From positions 1 through 41,678 of the forward strand of contig CAMOSH010000014.1 of the NCBI GenBank assembly GCA_946624575.1: DNA of 41,678 nt, in the 5' to 3' direction. Both the position numbers and the translations under genes were made by a program. Below the pieces are notes generated by a model. The model ran no database searches. It was not told the origin of the DNA and worked only from the letters and a program-made list of their open reading frames with translations. Positions 18,247-27,295 of this stretch are shown one piece after another. The stretch's first letter is position 1; each line of letters starts with the position of its first letter. This DNA comes from an uncultured Verrucomicrobiota bacterium. GTDB taxonomy: Bacteria; Verrucomicrobiota; Kiritimatiellia; RFP12; UBA3636.

Positions 18247-20666
18247 CGTCCCATTGTTTCCATGTAACGGTTTTTGCGACGATTTCCCGTGCGTGGCACC
18301 GCCCCGGCATCGACATCAACCGATCCATCGTATCCATAATCAACCGTCATCCAACCACGCAAAGGATCTGTCCGGGATTCTTCCTTCATGACATCAGAAT
18401 ATTCCTTCATTGTCTCAAGCCACTTTTCAACGCTGACAGCAACCCAGTTGCGAATCGACGCATTGGCTTTCTCCATTGCCCTGTTCCACGGCTCAACAAG
18501 AGCCTCAAGCTTTTCCACGATGCCGCCAACCTTTTCCATCAACCAATCGCCGATTTTCGCCGATTGCCTTTCAAGAAACCGATCCAACCAAGAATTTCCC
18601 CATTGAATCACTTGGCCCAACACTTTTTCTATGGCTGTGCCAGCCCCACTGCCGCCGGAGGTCACGGCACCCCAAATTCCAGCCGCAAGATCCTTGTATG
18701 CGCCGGCGGCATCATTCCATTTTGCAAGTTCGTCGGACTCATCGAGTATTTTGGAAAACTCGGCATAGCCAATCACGTCTGACAATGTTTTTGACCCGCT
18801 GGACACCGCGCCTTCCGTGACGATGCCGTCGTGTATCGGCTTCCAGGGATCCTCGGCGTCGCCGACTCGCGCCTCGCGAATCCACGCGGAAATGTAGTTG
18901 TCGCCCGCACCGCCGCCTTGCGACGAGCCGCCGCCTGACGGCGGCCTTGGATTGCCTTCTTCCGGCGGCTCTTCTTCTTCCGGCGGCTTGCAGTTGGCGC
19001 ACGGACACCCGCACGCGCAGCCCGGCGCGCAGGTGCAGCCGATTTTGCCGGCGTTTGCGCGATAGAAGTCCTCCAGCGCCTTTGCGGCGGTGAGCAGCTG
19101 CTTTTCGGCGTCTTCCAAATCGTATTTCGCCGCAGTGATCGCCGCGCCCTGACCGCCAATTTCCACGACCTTGTCCCAGGCCGCCTTCAACGACTTGAAG
19201 GCGCCGTACAGTTTTTTCGGCACTCCGCCGACAAAACCAATGGCGCCGCCAATCAACTTTTCCCACCACGCCTTATCATCCGGCTCCGTGACAATGTCAG
19301 TCAGGTTCACGAGATCCTCCGAACCCGGAGCGGCGGCCTTCACGGTACCTAGAAGCTGTTTCTTGATGTCGTCACCGGTAACTTCAATGCCGAAATAATG
19401 TTTTACGGCCGTGTTGAGCCATCCTATGGCGACTTCGCCCCAATCTCCGGCGACATATCCGGCGATGGCTTCGCAAGCATCAGGAACCGATTTGAAGATG
19501 TCGGCCAGGAACTGCCATTTCGCCTCGTCGTATTTTGCCTTGGCGGAAATTTGACTTAGTCTTGCATTTTTCAGAGCCTCGCGCAATTTGCGCTCGCGTT
19601 CCGCAAGCGCCGGATCCTTGCCGCAGGGACACGCGCCCCCGGAACCGAATTGCGCCCCTCGGAGAAGTTCGGCAATGCGCTCGTCCGGGGTCTTGACCAC
19701 CAGTTTGGCCGGATCGTCTATCTTTTCTCCGGGATGAGCCTCATTCCAGTTGGCGACCGCGAGGCTGCCAAGGAGTCCGTCGTAGACCGCGTTTCCGTCG
19801 GCGTCGTATCCTATGATTTTGCCGATGGAGTGGTCCATGAACGTTCCGTCATGGTCCTCCACGTCGTAGATTTCGCCAAAATGCCACCCGACGTAGCTTA
19901 CCGGATCGCCATCGGTGCGGATGTTCGTCAGGTTGTTCCCGGCGTCGATCTTCCGATCGCGATCGAGTCGGTCCTTGTTTTCGTCCGCCAGTCCGGCGGG
20001 ATTGAACGTGTATCCGGAAACGCGGCCCTCCAGATCGTTTGACCCCATCGCGAACTGGGTCTGGCCGCCGCCAAGCGAATGGCCGGTCACGTCAATGTGC
20101 GTTCCGTCCTCGCGCGTGTTTTCAAGCACTCGTCCAAGAAGAAACGCCGCGTCGGTGTACTGGGTTGGAAGATTCCCCTGAATCTGCTCCTTGTCGGCGA
20201 TGGCGTCGGACGCGCTCTCAGTACCGCGGAACGCCAGCACGACCCCGCCATCCGGACCGCGATACAGCACGGCGTTGAAGCCGGTTGGGTCGCTTGGCCG
20301 GTAGATGGTTCCGTCCGGGGCGAGTTCGAAGCCGGAATTTTTTCCGACAAGCGCCTCGAAGGCCGCCTTATCGGTGACAGTAGTGTATCCTCTCGGCGGC
20401 TCGGCCGTGCCGTCCTTGTAGCTGTCGGCGGCGAGCTGCCCCATCTTGGCGACCTTCTCGCGCTCCTCCGCAGTATGGTTGTCGGCATACGATGGGCAAT
20501 CGCCGAATTGCGGGACCTTCACAGCCCCGTCGTCGGAATGGCCGTAGAAGAAGGACTCTCCGGACCACTTGGGAAGCGCGACGGCCGCAAATGGCAATAG
20601 CAGCGCGACGGCGATTGCGGAGCGCCTGCATCCGGCGGCCTTCCTAAAACTGGCGCGAGCGTTCAC
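18243..20666 (-). CDS. Secreted class-3-lipase-like alpha/beta hydrolase with Cys-rich insert
   Basis: This 807-residue protein has a signal peptide (about 1-31, ending AVALP). The hydrolase domain (about 60-330) shows VLAFRGTES near 143 and the nucleophile elbow GHSLGGG (Ser197). Likely triad partners are Asp254 in RTDGDP and His279 in MDHS, the pattern of lipase_3 and related bacterial proteins. A Cys-rich island (CTCAPGCACGCPCANC, about 560-575), an earlier CPCG, and a Pro/Glu and Gly/Ser linker precede a helical C-terminus. The GTG start overlaps the upstream TGA. Exported lipases attack lipids or act as effectors; here the gene sits among pseudopilins. GC drops sharply in the last 590 bp. 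Confidence 0.87.
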   Translation of the reverse strand: MNARASFRKAAGCRRSAIAVALLLPFAAVALPKWSGESFFYGHSDDGAVKVPQFGDCPSYADNHTAEEREKVAKMGQLAADSYKDGTAEPPRGYTTVTDKAAFEALVGKNSGFELAPDGTIYRPSDPTGFNAVLYRGPDGGVVLAFRGTESASDAIADKEQIQGNLPTQYTDAAFLLGRVLENTREDGTHIDVTGHSLGGGQTQFAMGSNDLEGRVSGYTFNPAGLADENKDRLDRDRKIDAGNNLTNIRTDGDPVSYVGWHFGEIYDVEDHDGTFMDHSIGKIIGYDADGNAVYDGLLGSLAVANWNEAHPGEKIDDPAKLVVKTPDERIAELLRGAQFGSGGACPCGKDPALAERERKLREALKNARLSQISAKAKYDEAKWQFLADIFKSVPDACEAIAGYVAGDWGEVAIGWLNTAVKHYFGIEVTGDDIKKQLLGTVKAAAPGSEDLVNLTDIVTEPDDKAWWEKLIGGAIGFVGGVPKKLYGAFKSLKAAWDKVVEIGGQGAAITAAKYDLEDAEKQLLTAAKALEDFYRANAGKIGCTCAPGCACGCPCANCKPPEEEEPPEEGNPRPPSGGGSSQGGGAGDNYISAWIREARVGDAEDPWKPIHDGIVTEGAVSSGSKTLSDVIGYAEFSKILDESDELAKWNDAAGAYKDLAAGIWGAVTSGGSGAGTAIEKVLGQVIQWGNSWLDRFLERQSAKIGDWLMEKVGGIVEKLEALVEPWNRAMEKANASIRNWVAVSVEKWLETMKEYSDVMKEESRTDPLRGWMTVDYGYDGSVDVDAGAVPRTGNRRKNRYMETMGR

Positions 20667-21832
20667 TGGCCGCCTCCCTTCCCGTTGTCACTCCAGGCGC
20701 GGAGAAGGTCGTCGGCGCGCGAGAGGTCGTACCATTCCATCTGAACGGGTTCGCGCGAAGTGCCGGCCAGTCGCCCGGCGGAGAACGACACCGTGGCAAA
20801 AACACGCGGCGCATCGCGCGCGACGAAAATCAGCTGGGCGTCGCCGTCGGCGGACTTGCGCGCCCCGGCCGGGGAGAACGACGCGCGCAGCGCCGTCGGA
20901 AGCGCGGCCATCGATTCCGCGAAAAACGCATGGTCGGGCGAATCGAAGAACCGCGCGAGCTGCGCGGCGGTGCCGTCACGCAAAAGTCCGAGGCTCAGCG
21001 CGGCCGCGCGCAGAAGAACGGGATCCCGCGCAAGTTCGCCAAGCTGCGCCGCACGCCGCCCAGCGCGCTCGCGCATCGCGGCGGCGACTGCGGCGCGGTC
21101 GCAGTCGCGGACGGCGCGCGGCAACCTGACCGGATCGCCGCGCCGCCCCGGGCAAAGCGACTCGAAACGCCCGCTGTTTGCGGCTGCGACACGCCACAGC
21201 ACTACGGCATGCGGTTCCGCGACGGATGCGCCGGGCACGGGGCCGTCGCGAAGAGTCGCGCCGTCGATCCAGACCGCCTCCTGCACCTTCGGGACGCGGC
21301 GGAGCGGATACGACGCCCCGGAAGACACGTCGCCGTCACCGCCATCGCAGCCGCCATCGGGCACGGGCAGATCGCCATCGCCCGTGCGCACGAAGAGAAA
21401 CGCGTCCCAGAACGGATTCGCATACGCGAAGACCGCGCCATGAGCGTCGCACGGGCCCAGCATCACGACGGCGCCGGAAAAAAAGTCCTCGACGAGAATC
21501 GGCGGCAAAGCAACAGTGCCGAGTTCCGCATCTCCATCACAGACAGTCATACCATCTTCTAACATGGACGACCAAGCGTCGGAAACGTCGGGGCGCAACT
21601 TTTCACCAACCAGCCAATTCGTAGCCGCAGTTGCGGCCAAGGTACGAAGTGTCGCCGAATGCAATGTGTGCATTGCAGCAAATGAGCCATCACGAATAGA
21701 GTCTTCGACAACAACAGACACAGCATCACCGCCAGCCAATGCGGACACACACACAAATACTGACGTTCCCAACGCCATGGCAACGGTCAACGCCATGCAT
21801 TGACACATGCGAAATGACATCAGCCAACTCAT
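20663..21832 (-). CDS. Secreted or membrane-anchored protein of unknown function
   Basis: This 389-residue protein has an N-terminal hydrophobic segment (about 13-35) that could be a signal peptide or anchor. The remainder (Asp/Gly-rich middle around DGGCDGGDGD, Ala/Arg-rich C-terminus) resembles no family I know. It is coupled to the TadG-like gene upstream (ATGA) and the lipase-like gene downstream (GTGA). Its first 100 codons are about 45% GC while the rest reaches about 75%, so the gene is a composition mosaic. It might be another TadE/F/G-class accessory protein. Confidence 0.75.
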   Translation of the reverse strand: MSWLMSFRMCQCMALTVAMALGTSVFVCVSALAGGDAVSVVVEDSIRDGSFAAMHTLHSATLRTLAATAATNWLVGEKLRPDVSDAWSSMLEDGMTVCDGDAELGTVALPPILVEDFFSGAVVMLGPCDAHGAVFAYANPFWDAFLFVRTGDGDLPVPDGGCDGGDGDVSSGASYPLRRVPKVQEAVWIDGATLRDGPVPGASVAEPHAVVLWRVAAANSGRFESLCPGRRGDPVRLPRAVRDCDRAAVAAAMRERAGRRAAQLGELARDPVLLRAAALSLGLLRDGTAAQLARFFDSPDHAFFAESMAALPTALRASFSPAGARKSADGDAQLIFVARDAPRVFATVSFSAGRLAGTSREPVQMEWYDLSRADDLLRAWSDNGKGGGQ

Positions 21833-24800
21833 AGCAGCCTCCTCTTACGAATCAAATCAGCAGCCGTTTTGTCATCCTGTCCAACCGGAAGAGGGAGAAC
21901 ATCCCGTGTCTTGAGAGGTCCGTCAGAATCAGGATCATTGGAAGCGGACCCCCACGCCTTTTCAACGTCGAAAGGCCGCCATACGACATTGTCCCACAAT
22001 ACACCGGCCACAGATGCACTCGCGTCTCTCCTTGTGCCCAGAAAAGAGAATTTCCAATCTGAAAGTTCGTCAGCCCCCTTCCCGCCGTACACGGACAGGG
22101 CGGAATCCCACGTTTCATGTTCGGCAAGCGCATGACGCAAAGGCAATAGAACGCCATCCCAGTCAGTCTGCGACAAATTCCACTGTCTGCGCAACCTAGC
22201 CGTAGTATTGGGAGTGCCGCAAACGCATCCGATGCGCCCATGTTCTTCCAAATGCCTGGCCACATCTTCGTCAAGGCCAGGTATGTCACGAGGCAGAGAT
22301 GGATGCCCCTGCGGTCCAAGTTTTTTGTCGAGAACGGAATCAAAACGCAACTCGAACCATCTTGCCGGATTTAATCCGGAGTTCACGCTGTCGGAACCGT
22401 CCGCTCGACCACCGCCGCGGCGCGGCGCCCATCCGGCGCGTCCAGCCGCAAGAGCAACGAAATGCTGCCGCTCATCGGCCGGAGTAAATGCCGAATACAG
22501 GCTGCGTTTGTCCAAAACGTCAGCCTTGCGAACAAGATCGTCGAACAGATCCGCGAAGAAATTCGTCTGCTTGCGCGAAACCCCAACCACAATGCTGCCG
22601 GCACCGTAAAAAAACGATTTGTCGAGAACCCATGGCTGACACGGGACTCCCTGATAATTGTCATCGTATATTTCCGCATCGTCGCCATAAACCCGGGAGA
22701 ATCCTTTGAAAAGATAATTCGACCGTTTGCCGCCATATGTCCATCCGACAGCGGGCGGACTGTGCTCGTGCGAGCATGATTGGGGCATGTCGGTGTCAAG
22801 AGAAATGAATGTTGAACGGTATCCGTCCTTGTCGACTTTTCCAGCCCTTTTCTTTCCCTTCTCGCCGGTAAACATACGGAGTTCCGGCATGATCCATTGC
22901 AAAGGCAGCATCACCCATTCGTTGCCCCAATTTTCAACATAGGAGTCAGTGGCGCCACTGGAACCTTTAGTGCCGCCATGCAAGGCGGCCATCGGCACAA
23001 ATGGATGGGAACAATACTCGTAGTCGTAATTGACTGGCCAAATGTGCACGTGAATACTGATCCAATGGCACCCCCAATAGGCGGAAGCCCATTCCCATTC
23101 GGAAACAAGACCTGTCGTATCACGTGTGTTTGCGCACTTGTCGATGAATCTCATCCTTTCGTTTTTGCACGAGGGTTCAACATCAAGAGTGGCCAAGTTG
23201 TCGAGAAAATTACCAGCAAGATTGTCGGCTTTTTTGATCAGATTTGCAAATGGCGAAAGCAAAGCCTTCACGGGCTCATCAAAAATGTTGGCTACCGTGC
23301 TTTTCGCAAGCCTCTGAGCCCGCCGTTTTGCACGATTCTTGATATACGTCCACGATGGAGGATGCTTTCGCCCGCGTTTTTTTTCGACAACAATATAATC
23401 CGACGGTTTTTTATCAGTGGCCATAGCCTTCAACGGGTTGAAAACTCGAGAGGAAATCTCATTTCGCAAATCTTCGCCAAGTTCGGAAACGTAATTGCCC
23501 CGATGTATCCCCGACCCGAATCCGGCCAAAAGGTTTTTCTGAAGAAGGCTCGCTCCACTGGATCCCTCGTCGTAATTAGCATTCTTGTATGCGCGAACAA
23601 TGCCTCCACGAGTCTTAGCAAAGTTGCGTTCAACGACAATTTGGTCGGAAATTGCGGATTCTCGCGGATCGCACCTGATAAACCACTGGTCAAGACCCGG
23701 GCAAAGTCCCTTGACGGAAGCTGGCAGCGCATACGAGGATCCGGAGCGATCAGCAAAATAATCGATCAGACGGACCTCCTTAGATTTCCCGCCGCCGTAT
23801 ACTTCGGGCAGCCCGTCGGCCATGTTCAAGAACAGAATCTCATCCTCTTCCGTATTGTGCAAACCAGAAAAATAAGGCTTTGAAGCCAGACACATTTGAT
23901 CGGAAATTCCCGAAAGGCTTCCAAGCCCGGAAGAATACTCTCGCGGCGGGCGTGACGCGCCACCAAACACCGTCCATCGAAAATCATTCAAGATGCTTCC
24001 ATCGACCAAGCCGTTTTCATCACGCGGCAGATTTTCGAACAAGGTGCGAACTGCGGTTTTTTCAATTGAAGCTCCCATTTGGCGATTGATCGACGGCAAC
24101 AATGCGTTGCACGTCACAATTGCCGTTTTCATGGCTCGAATTTGCAAGGACAAAACCGATCCGTCGCCATATACGTCATGAAGTTCTTCAAGCATCTGAT
24201 CAATTGATGCGCCTGTCGCGCCTGTTACTCCGAAATCACCGCCTTGTACTGGCACGTATGTTCCGTCAGAATCCAGTTCCCGCGTTCTTCCGGCATTCAA
24301 GCGAACGCATCCAATATGGTCGTCCGCTCCAGAAAACATTCCGCGAAATCCGATATATGATCCGTTGCCTTTGGCATCATTGGGATCTGAATGAGTTCGT
24401 TCCTTGCAACTGAATCCGCCCTTCAAAACCAAATATGGAGGAAAGTCGATGAGGTGCTCAAGCAACTCGCCTCCTATGCCATGCCAAAAATCCTGAAGCG
24501 ACCAAAATGCCGCCTTATTGCCAAATATTTTGGAAAAAGCCAATGACGCGCCGATAGGATCGTTTTTACGGTAGTCGTCAGTCCTGTCCGCATTGCGCCG
24601 GTCCTTTTCAAACCTCTCTTTCGTCAGCTCCAGCCAGCGCAGGGTGATGTAGTCCATCTGCATCTTCGTCATCTGGACGTAGCACCAGGACATGGCGCGG
24701 TTGACGACCGCCATGCGCGAAAGGCCGTCGGCCTGCACGACGGCGGCGGAGTAAGCCGCCGCGTCGCACGCGTTCTGCAGCTCTGCCTTGCGGCGCACGT

Positions 24801-24936
24801 TTTCCCCAACGAACCACACGCTGGTGCAGCACGCGAACAGGAACAGGAACGAGCAGAGCGTGAACACGACGGCCACCCCGCTTTCCTCGTGGACAAGGCG
24901 GGCGCATTCGTTGCGAAATACTCTGCGGAGCGTCAT
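21829..24936 (-). CDS. tadG: Giant TadG-like pilus assembly protein
   Basis: The first 85 residues fit the putative Flp pilus-assembly TadG N-terminal family: a basic leader, EESGVAVVFTL, a hydrophobic helix, then NVRRKAELQNACDAAAYSAA (the AADAAA-type motif). The extracytoplasmic remainder is long (1035 residues in total; TadG proteins are usually about 400-650) and shows no vWA MIDAS, although many TadG proteins carry one. Here a vWA module is encoded separately at 8.9-10.7 kb. I chose the ATG at 24936, 16 bp after the upstream stop. An in-frame ATG at 24978 would add 14 non-hydrophobic residues and overlap the upstream gene by 26 bp. GC falls from about 65-70% to about 50% after the N-terminal 110 codons. 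Confidence 0.85.
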   Translation of the reverse strand: MTLRRVFRNECARLVHEESGVAVVFTLCSFLFLFACCTSVWFVGENVRRKAELQNACDAAAYSAAVVQADGLSRMAVVNRAMSWCYVQMTKMQMDYITLRWLELTKERFEKDRRNADRTDDYRKNDPIGASLAFSKIFGNKAAFWSLQDFWHGIGGELLEHLIDFPPYLVLKGGFSCKERTHSDPNDAKGNGSYIGFRGMFSGADDHIGCVRLNAGRTRELDSDGTYVPVQGGDFGVTGATGASIDQMLEELHDVYGDGSVLSLQIRAMKTAIVTCNALLPSINRQMGASIEKTAVRTLFENLPRDENGLVDGSILNDFRWTVFGGASRPPREYSSGLGSLSGISDQMCLASKPYFSGLHNTEEDEILFLNMADGLPEVYGGGKSKEVRLIDYFADRSGSSYALPASVKGLCPGLDQWFIRCDPRESAISDQIVVERNFAKTRGGIVRAYKNANYDEGSSGASLLQKNLLAGFGSGIHRGNYVSELGEDLRNEISSRVFNPLKAMATDKKPSDYIVVEKKRGRKHPPSWTYIKNRAKRRAQRLAKSTVANIFDEPVKALLSPFANLIKKADNLAGNFLDNLATLDVEPSCKNERMRFIDKCANTRDTTGLVSEWEWASAYWGCHWISIHVHIWPVNYDYEYCSHPFVPMAALHGGTKGSSGATDSYVENWGNEWVMLPLQWIMPELRMFTGEKGKKRAGKVDKDGYRSTFISLDTDMPQSCSHEHSPPAVGWTYGGKRSNYLFKGFSRVYGDDAEIYDDNYQGVPCQPWVLDKSFFYGAGSIVVGVSRKQTNFFADLFDDLVRKADVLDKRSLYSAFTPADERQHFVALAAGRAGWAPRRGGGRADGSDSVNSGLNPARWFELRFDSVLDKKLGPQGHPSLPRDIPGLDEDVARHLEEHGRIGCVCGTPNTTARLRRQWNLSQTDWDGVLLPLRHALAEHETWDSALSVYGGKGADELSDWKFSFLGTRRDASASVAGVLWDNVVWRPFDVEKAWGSASNDPDSDGPLKTRDVLPLPVGQDDKTAADLIRKRRLL

Positions 24937-24952
24937 GGCGGGCGGAAAAAAG

Positions 24953-25867
24953 TCAATCGATGGTGGTCCACATCCCACTGCGCAGGACGTGGAAATTCTC
25001 CGAGTCGGTCAGGTAGAAACGTTCCTCGGCGGAAACAAGTGGAAAATGGTCGGTGGAATACGGCTTTGGAAGAACCACCGTCTCGCGCAGGGAGAACGTG
25101 CGTCCAAGCGCCCTGCCGCGCGTCTTTGCGTCGTCCTCCTCTACGCCGCGAAACGCGGCGAGTGCAGGTTCGGACGGGCGCGTCAATCCGGCCAGTCCCG
25201 ATCCGGGCGCGATTTCAAGTGGCGGATCGGCTTTCCCGGTCCGGCTTTCATCGGGCCACAGCAGCGACGGGTCGAAGATCGAAAGTATGAGCGGCACCTT
25301 GAATTCGACGCACACGCGGACCGCGCCGTTGGTCTCCGCGCTGTATCGCAGGTCGCGCTCTCCAAGCGCGTTTGCCAGGACGATTCCGGGATCGAGCGCC
25401 GACACGACGCGCACCTGCTCCTTTATGCGCGTGGAGTACGGTATCGACTTGAAGCGCGGAAACGGATACCAGGTATCTTCGTCGCCCTCGGTCTGGCTGA
25501 TCCAGGCAAGCGTGTTCACCGCCGCGAGCCAGGCGACGCCTCGCTCCTCGTAGAAAATCCACTTGTCGGCGTCCCCGGCGGAAACGGCCTCGCCGTCATC
25601 AGCACCGCCACCAACCTTCCTTTTGTTTTCGGTCGAAAGCCTCCAGGCGTAGTCGCGCGGATTGTAGACGAGCGTGGCGCGCGCGGCATTGTAGGCGGCG
25701 AGCCACGTGAAGAAGCGCGCCTCCCAGATGCGGGCGAACTGCCAGATTCCGGACACGAGCAGCAAAAGCAACGGCAGGCACACCACCGCCTCCATGAGTA
25801 CGGAACCGGAACGGTTCTTTCCGAACCGTTCCGAATGTCCGTTCGCGCTGCCGCCTTCCCGAATCAT
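24953..25867 (-). CDS. tadE: TadE-like pseudopilin
   Basis: This 304-residue protein has the leader ending G21|SVLMEAVV, giving Glu at +5, and a Leu-rich helix (22-44), typical of TadE pseudopilins processed by TadV. The body is a large extracytoplasmic domain with no recognised motif (IWQFARIWEARFF, NAARATLVYNPRDY). It precedes the TadG-like gene, the usual TadE-TadG order. A strong Shine-Dalgarno lies inside the end of the upstream gene. Confidence 0.87.
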   Translation of the reverse strand: MIREGGSANGHSERFGKNRSGSVLMEAVVCLPLLLLLVSGIWQFARIWEARFFTWLAAYNAARATLVYNPRDYAWRLSTENKRKVGGGADDGEAVSAGDADKWIFYEERGVAWLAAVNTLAWISQTEGDEDTWYPFPRFKSIPYSTRIKEQVRVVSALDPGIVLANALGERDLRYSAETNGAVRVCVEFKVPLILSIFDPSLLWPDESRTGKADPPLEIAPGSGLAGLTRPSEPALAAFRGVEEDDAKTRGRALGRTFSLRETVVLPKPYSTDHFPLVSAEERFYLTDSENFHVLRSGMWTTID

Positions 25868-25873
25868 GTCCGC

Positions 25874-26638
25874 CTACCTCCCCATTGATGCGACGGATCC
25901 GAGGAGCGCCCCCCAGAAGAGAACCGCGATTCCGACGCCCACAAGCACCCAGAGCAGAATCGCCCTGGCCCAGTTGCGCTTCGACGCCGGAGTGCCGTCC
26001 CCGAACGCGAAAACGAAAAGCAGAACCACGTTCACGAATGGTATGGCCATCGCGAGCATCGTCCAGAACCAGTTTGCGACGCTCACGTCCCCGGCTTCTT
26101 GCGGCGCCGCGGCTCCGGGAGCCAGGCCGGACGCCGGCGGGGCCTGTGGCGGCGGCGCCGCCTCGGCAGCCGGCGGCTGCGGCGATGGCGCAGTCGCCCG
26201 TTCGTCGGAGGAAAACGCCGTCGCGCTCGTTTCGTCCTCGTCGTCATCGTCGTCGGGCAGCGCCGCCGGCAGGGAGAACCGCGACCGCGCGGGAGGCGGA
26301 GCGACAGGCGGCGGCGCAAATGACGCGGCAAACGACACGGGCGCCGCCGGAGGAGGAGTGGGTACTACGGGCGGCGGGGGAGGCGCGGGGCTCGGCGCGG
26401 CCGGCGCGCGCGGTATCGGCGGCGGTTCGTCAGGCACCGGAATCGCGCACATCGTCGGCTCGACGTCGTCGTCCGGGAAGAATCCAAGTTCGTCGGCGCG
26501 CGTCCACCCGGAGAGTCCGGAGCGCCAGAGAAGCGTGTCGCGCCGGACAAAGCCCTTCTGCGCCCGAAGGCGTATTCCGGCTTCGTCGATGGGGCCGTGC
26601 CTGGAACGGCCGTTAGTGTAGTACCAATCCGTGTTCAA
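25874..26638 (-). CDS. GYF_2-domain membrane protein with Pro-rich linker
   Basis: The N-terminus (TDWYYTNGRSRHGPIDEAG, then LLWRSGLSGWTRADEL) is a GYF_2 (DUF4339) domain, a small module thought to bind proline-rich peptides. A long Pro/Ala-rich linker and an acidic patch (DDDDDEDE) follow, then two transmembrane spans at the C-terminus. The start is uncertain: no ATG exists, and I prefer TTG at 26638 because it places the GYF domain at the very N-terminus. A TTG at 26689 would translate a non-coding 9-bp repeat. The GYF domain could engage the Pro-rich linkers seen in the phosphatase or TadA of this locus (inference). Confidence 0.8.
   Translation of the reverse strand: MNTDWYYTNGRSRHGPIDEAGIRLRAQKGFVRRDTLLWRSGLSGWTRADELGFFPDDDVEPTMCAIPVPDEPPPIPRAPAAPSPAPPPPPVVPTPPPAAPVSFAASFAPPPVAPPPARSRFSLPAALPDDDDDEDETSATAFSSDERATAPSPQPPAAEAAPPPQAPPASGLAPGAAAPQEAGDVSVANWFWTMLAMAIPFVNVVLLFVFAFGDGTPASKRNWARAILLWVLVGVGIAVLFWGALLGSVASMGR
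25877..25882 (-). promoter_or_regulatory. Ribosome binding site of the TadE-like gene
   Basis: GGGAGG on the minus strand lies 9 bases before the ATG at 25867 and within the last codons of the GYF-domain gene. It is one of the few strong Shine-Dalgarno sites in this window and confirms that start. Confidence 0.75.
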
Positions 26639-26666
26639 GGTTTGAAGGTTAGAAAGTTTTTTTACC

Positions 26667-26693
26667 CGCAAAGATCGCAGAGTTCGCAAAGAA
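26667..26693. repeat. 9-bp tandem array (3 units), CGCAAAGAT type
   Basis: Three 9-bp units in plus orientation: CGCAAAGAT, CGCAGAGTT, CGCAAAGAA. It lies directly upstream of the preferred start of the GYF gene and is one of three 9-bp-period arrays within about 1 kb. Confidence 0.85.
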
Positions 26694-26701
26694 GTCTTTT
26701 A

Positions 26702-26728
26702 TGTCCCTTGCGTCCCTTGTGTCCCTTT
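26702..26728. repeat. 9-bp tandem array (3 units), TGTCCCTTG type
   Basis: Three 9-bp units in plus orientation: TGTCCCTTG, CGTCCCTTG, TGTCCCTTT. It lies in the gap between the prepilin peptidase and the GYF gene, 8 bp from the neighbouring array. No coding or terminator structure explains it. Confidence 0.85.
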
Positions 26729-26741
26729 GCATCTGAAAAAA

Positions 26742-27260
26742 TCAGAGCGGGAAAAGGAGTTCAAGCCATGTGCCCGCCGCGATGGCCAGTCCGAAGGGGA
26801 CCCGCGCCTTCTCTGACGACTTCGGAGGCAGCGCGGCGCGTCCGGCCGCGCGGTCGTAGCGCCAGTCGAACACGCACCGCGCATAGTGCGCGAGGCGGCC
26901 GCGGTCGACGCGTCCGAACAGGAGAAAGAGCAGCGCCAGCGCGAGCCCGGAAAGGGAGACCCAGAAGAGGACCCCAAGCGCCCGCTCGCGGCCGAGCGCC
27001 GCGCCGACGGCGAAAAGCATCTTGACGTCGCCGCCGCCGGCCGCGTGCAGAAAGAATGGAAAAAGCAGAAGCAGGGCGCAGAGCGCCCCGCCCTCAAGCC
27101 CGCCGACGAAGGAGGGCGCGCCGCGACCAGCCCTCCAGACAAGCGCCACAAGCGCCCCGCCGAGCGTCAGCGCGTTCGGAAGGCGCCGCCGCCTGGCATC
27201 CTCGACGCAGAGCGCGAGGAGCCAGACGGTCAGGATGGTTGCTGGAAGCCAGATGGGCAT
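26742..27260 (-). CDS. tadV: Prepilin peptidase, TadV/CpaA type (A24 family)
   Basis: This 172-residue polytopic membrane aspartyl protease is of the size usual for TadV/CpaA. The catalytic aspartates are Asp21 (CVEDARRRRLPN) and Asp78 in GGGDVKM, the GxGD signature of type IV prepilin peptidases. It should cut the leaders of the Flp-type pilins next door and of the TadE-like proteins after Gly. The N-terminal methylase domain of PilD is absent, as in other Tad peptidases. It lies 35 bp downstream of the Flp pilin gene. Confidence 0.95.
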   Translation of the reverse strand: MPIWLPATILTVWLLALCVEDARRRRLPNALTLGGALVALVWRAGRGAPSFVGGLEGGALCALLLLFPFFLHAAGGGDVKMLFAVGAALGRERALGVLFWVSLSGLALALLFLLFGRVDRGRLAHYARCVFDWRYDRAAGRAALPPKSSEKARVPFGLAIAAGTWLELLFPL

Positions 27261-27295
27261 GGGCGCGGGATTCGGCTGTTCGATCCGAGGGGCAA

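Noticed and set aside
26639-26689. Upstream TTG start at 26689 for the GYF gene
   Set aside because: It would translate the 9-bp array and an unrelated stretch before the GYF domain; there is no ribosome site there.
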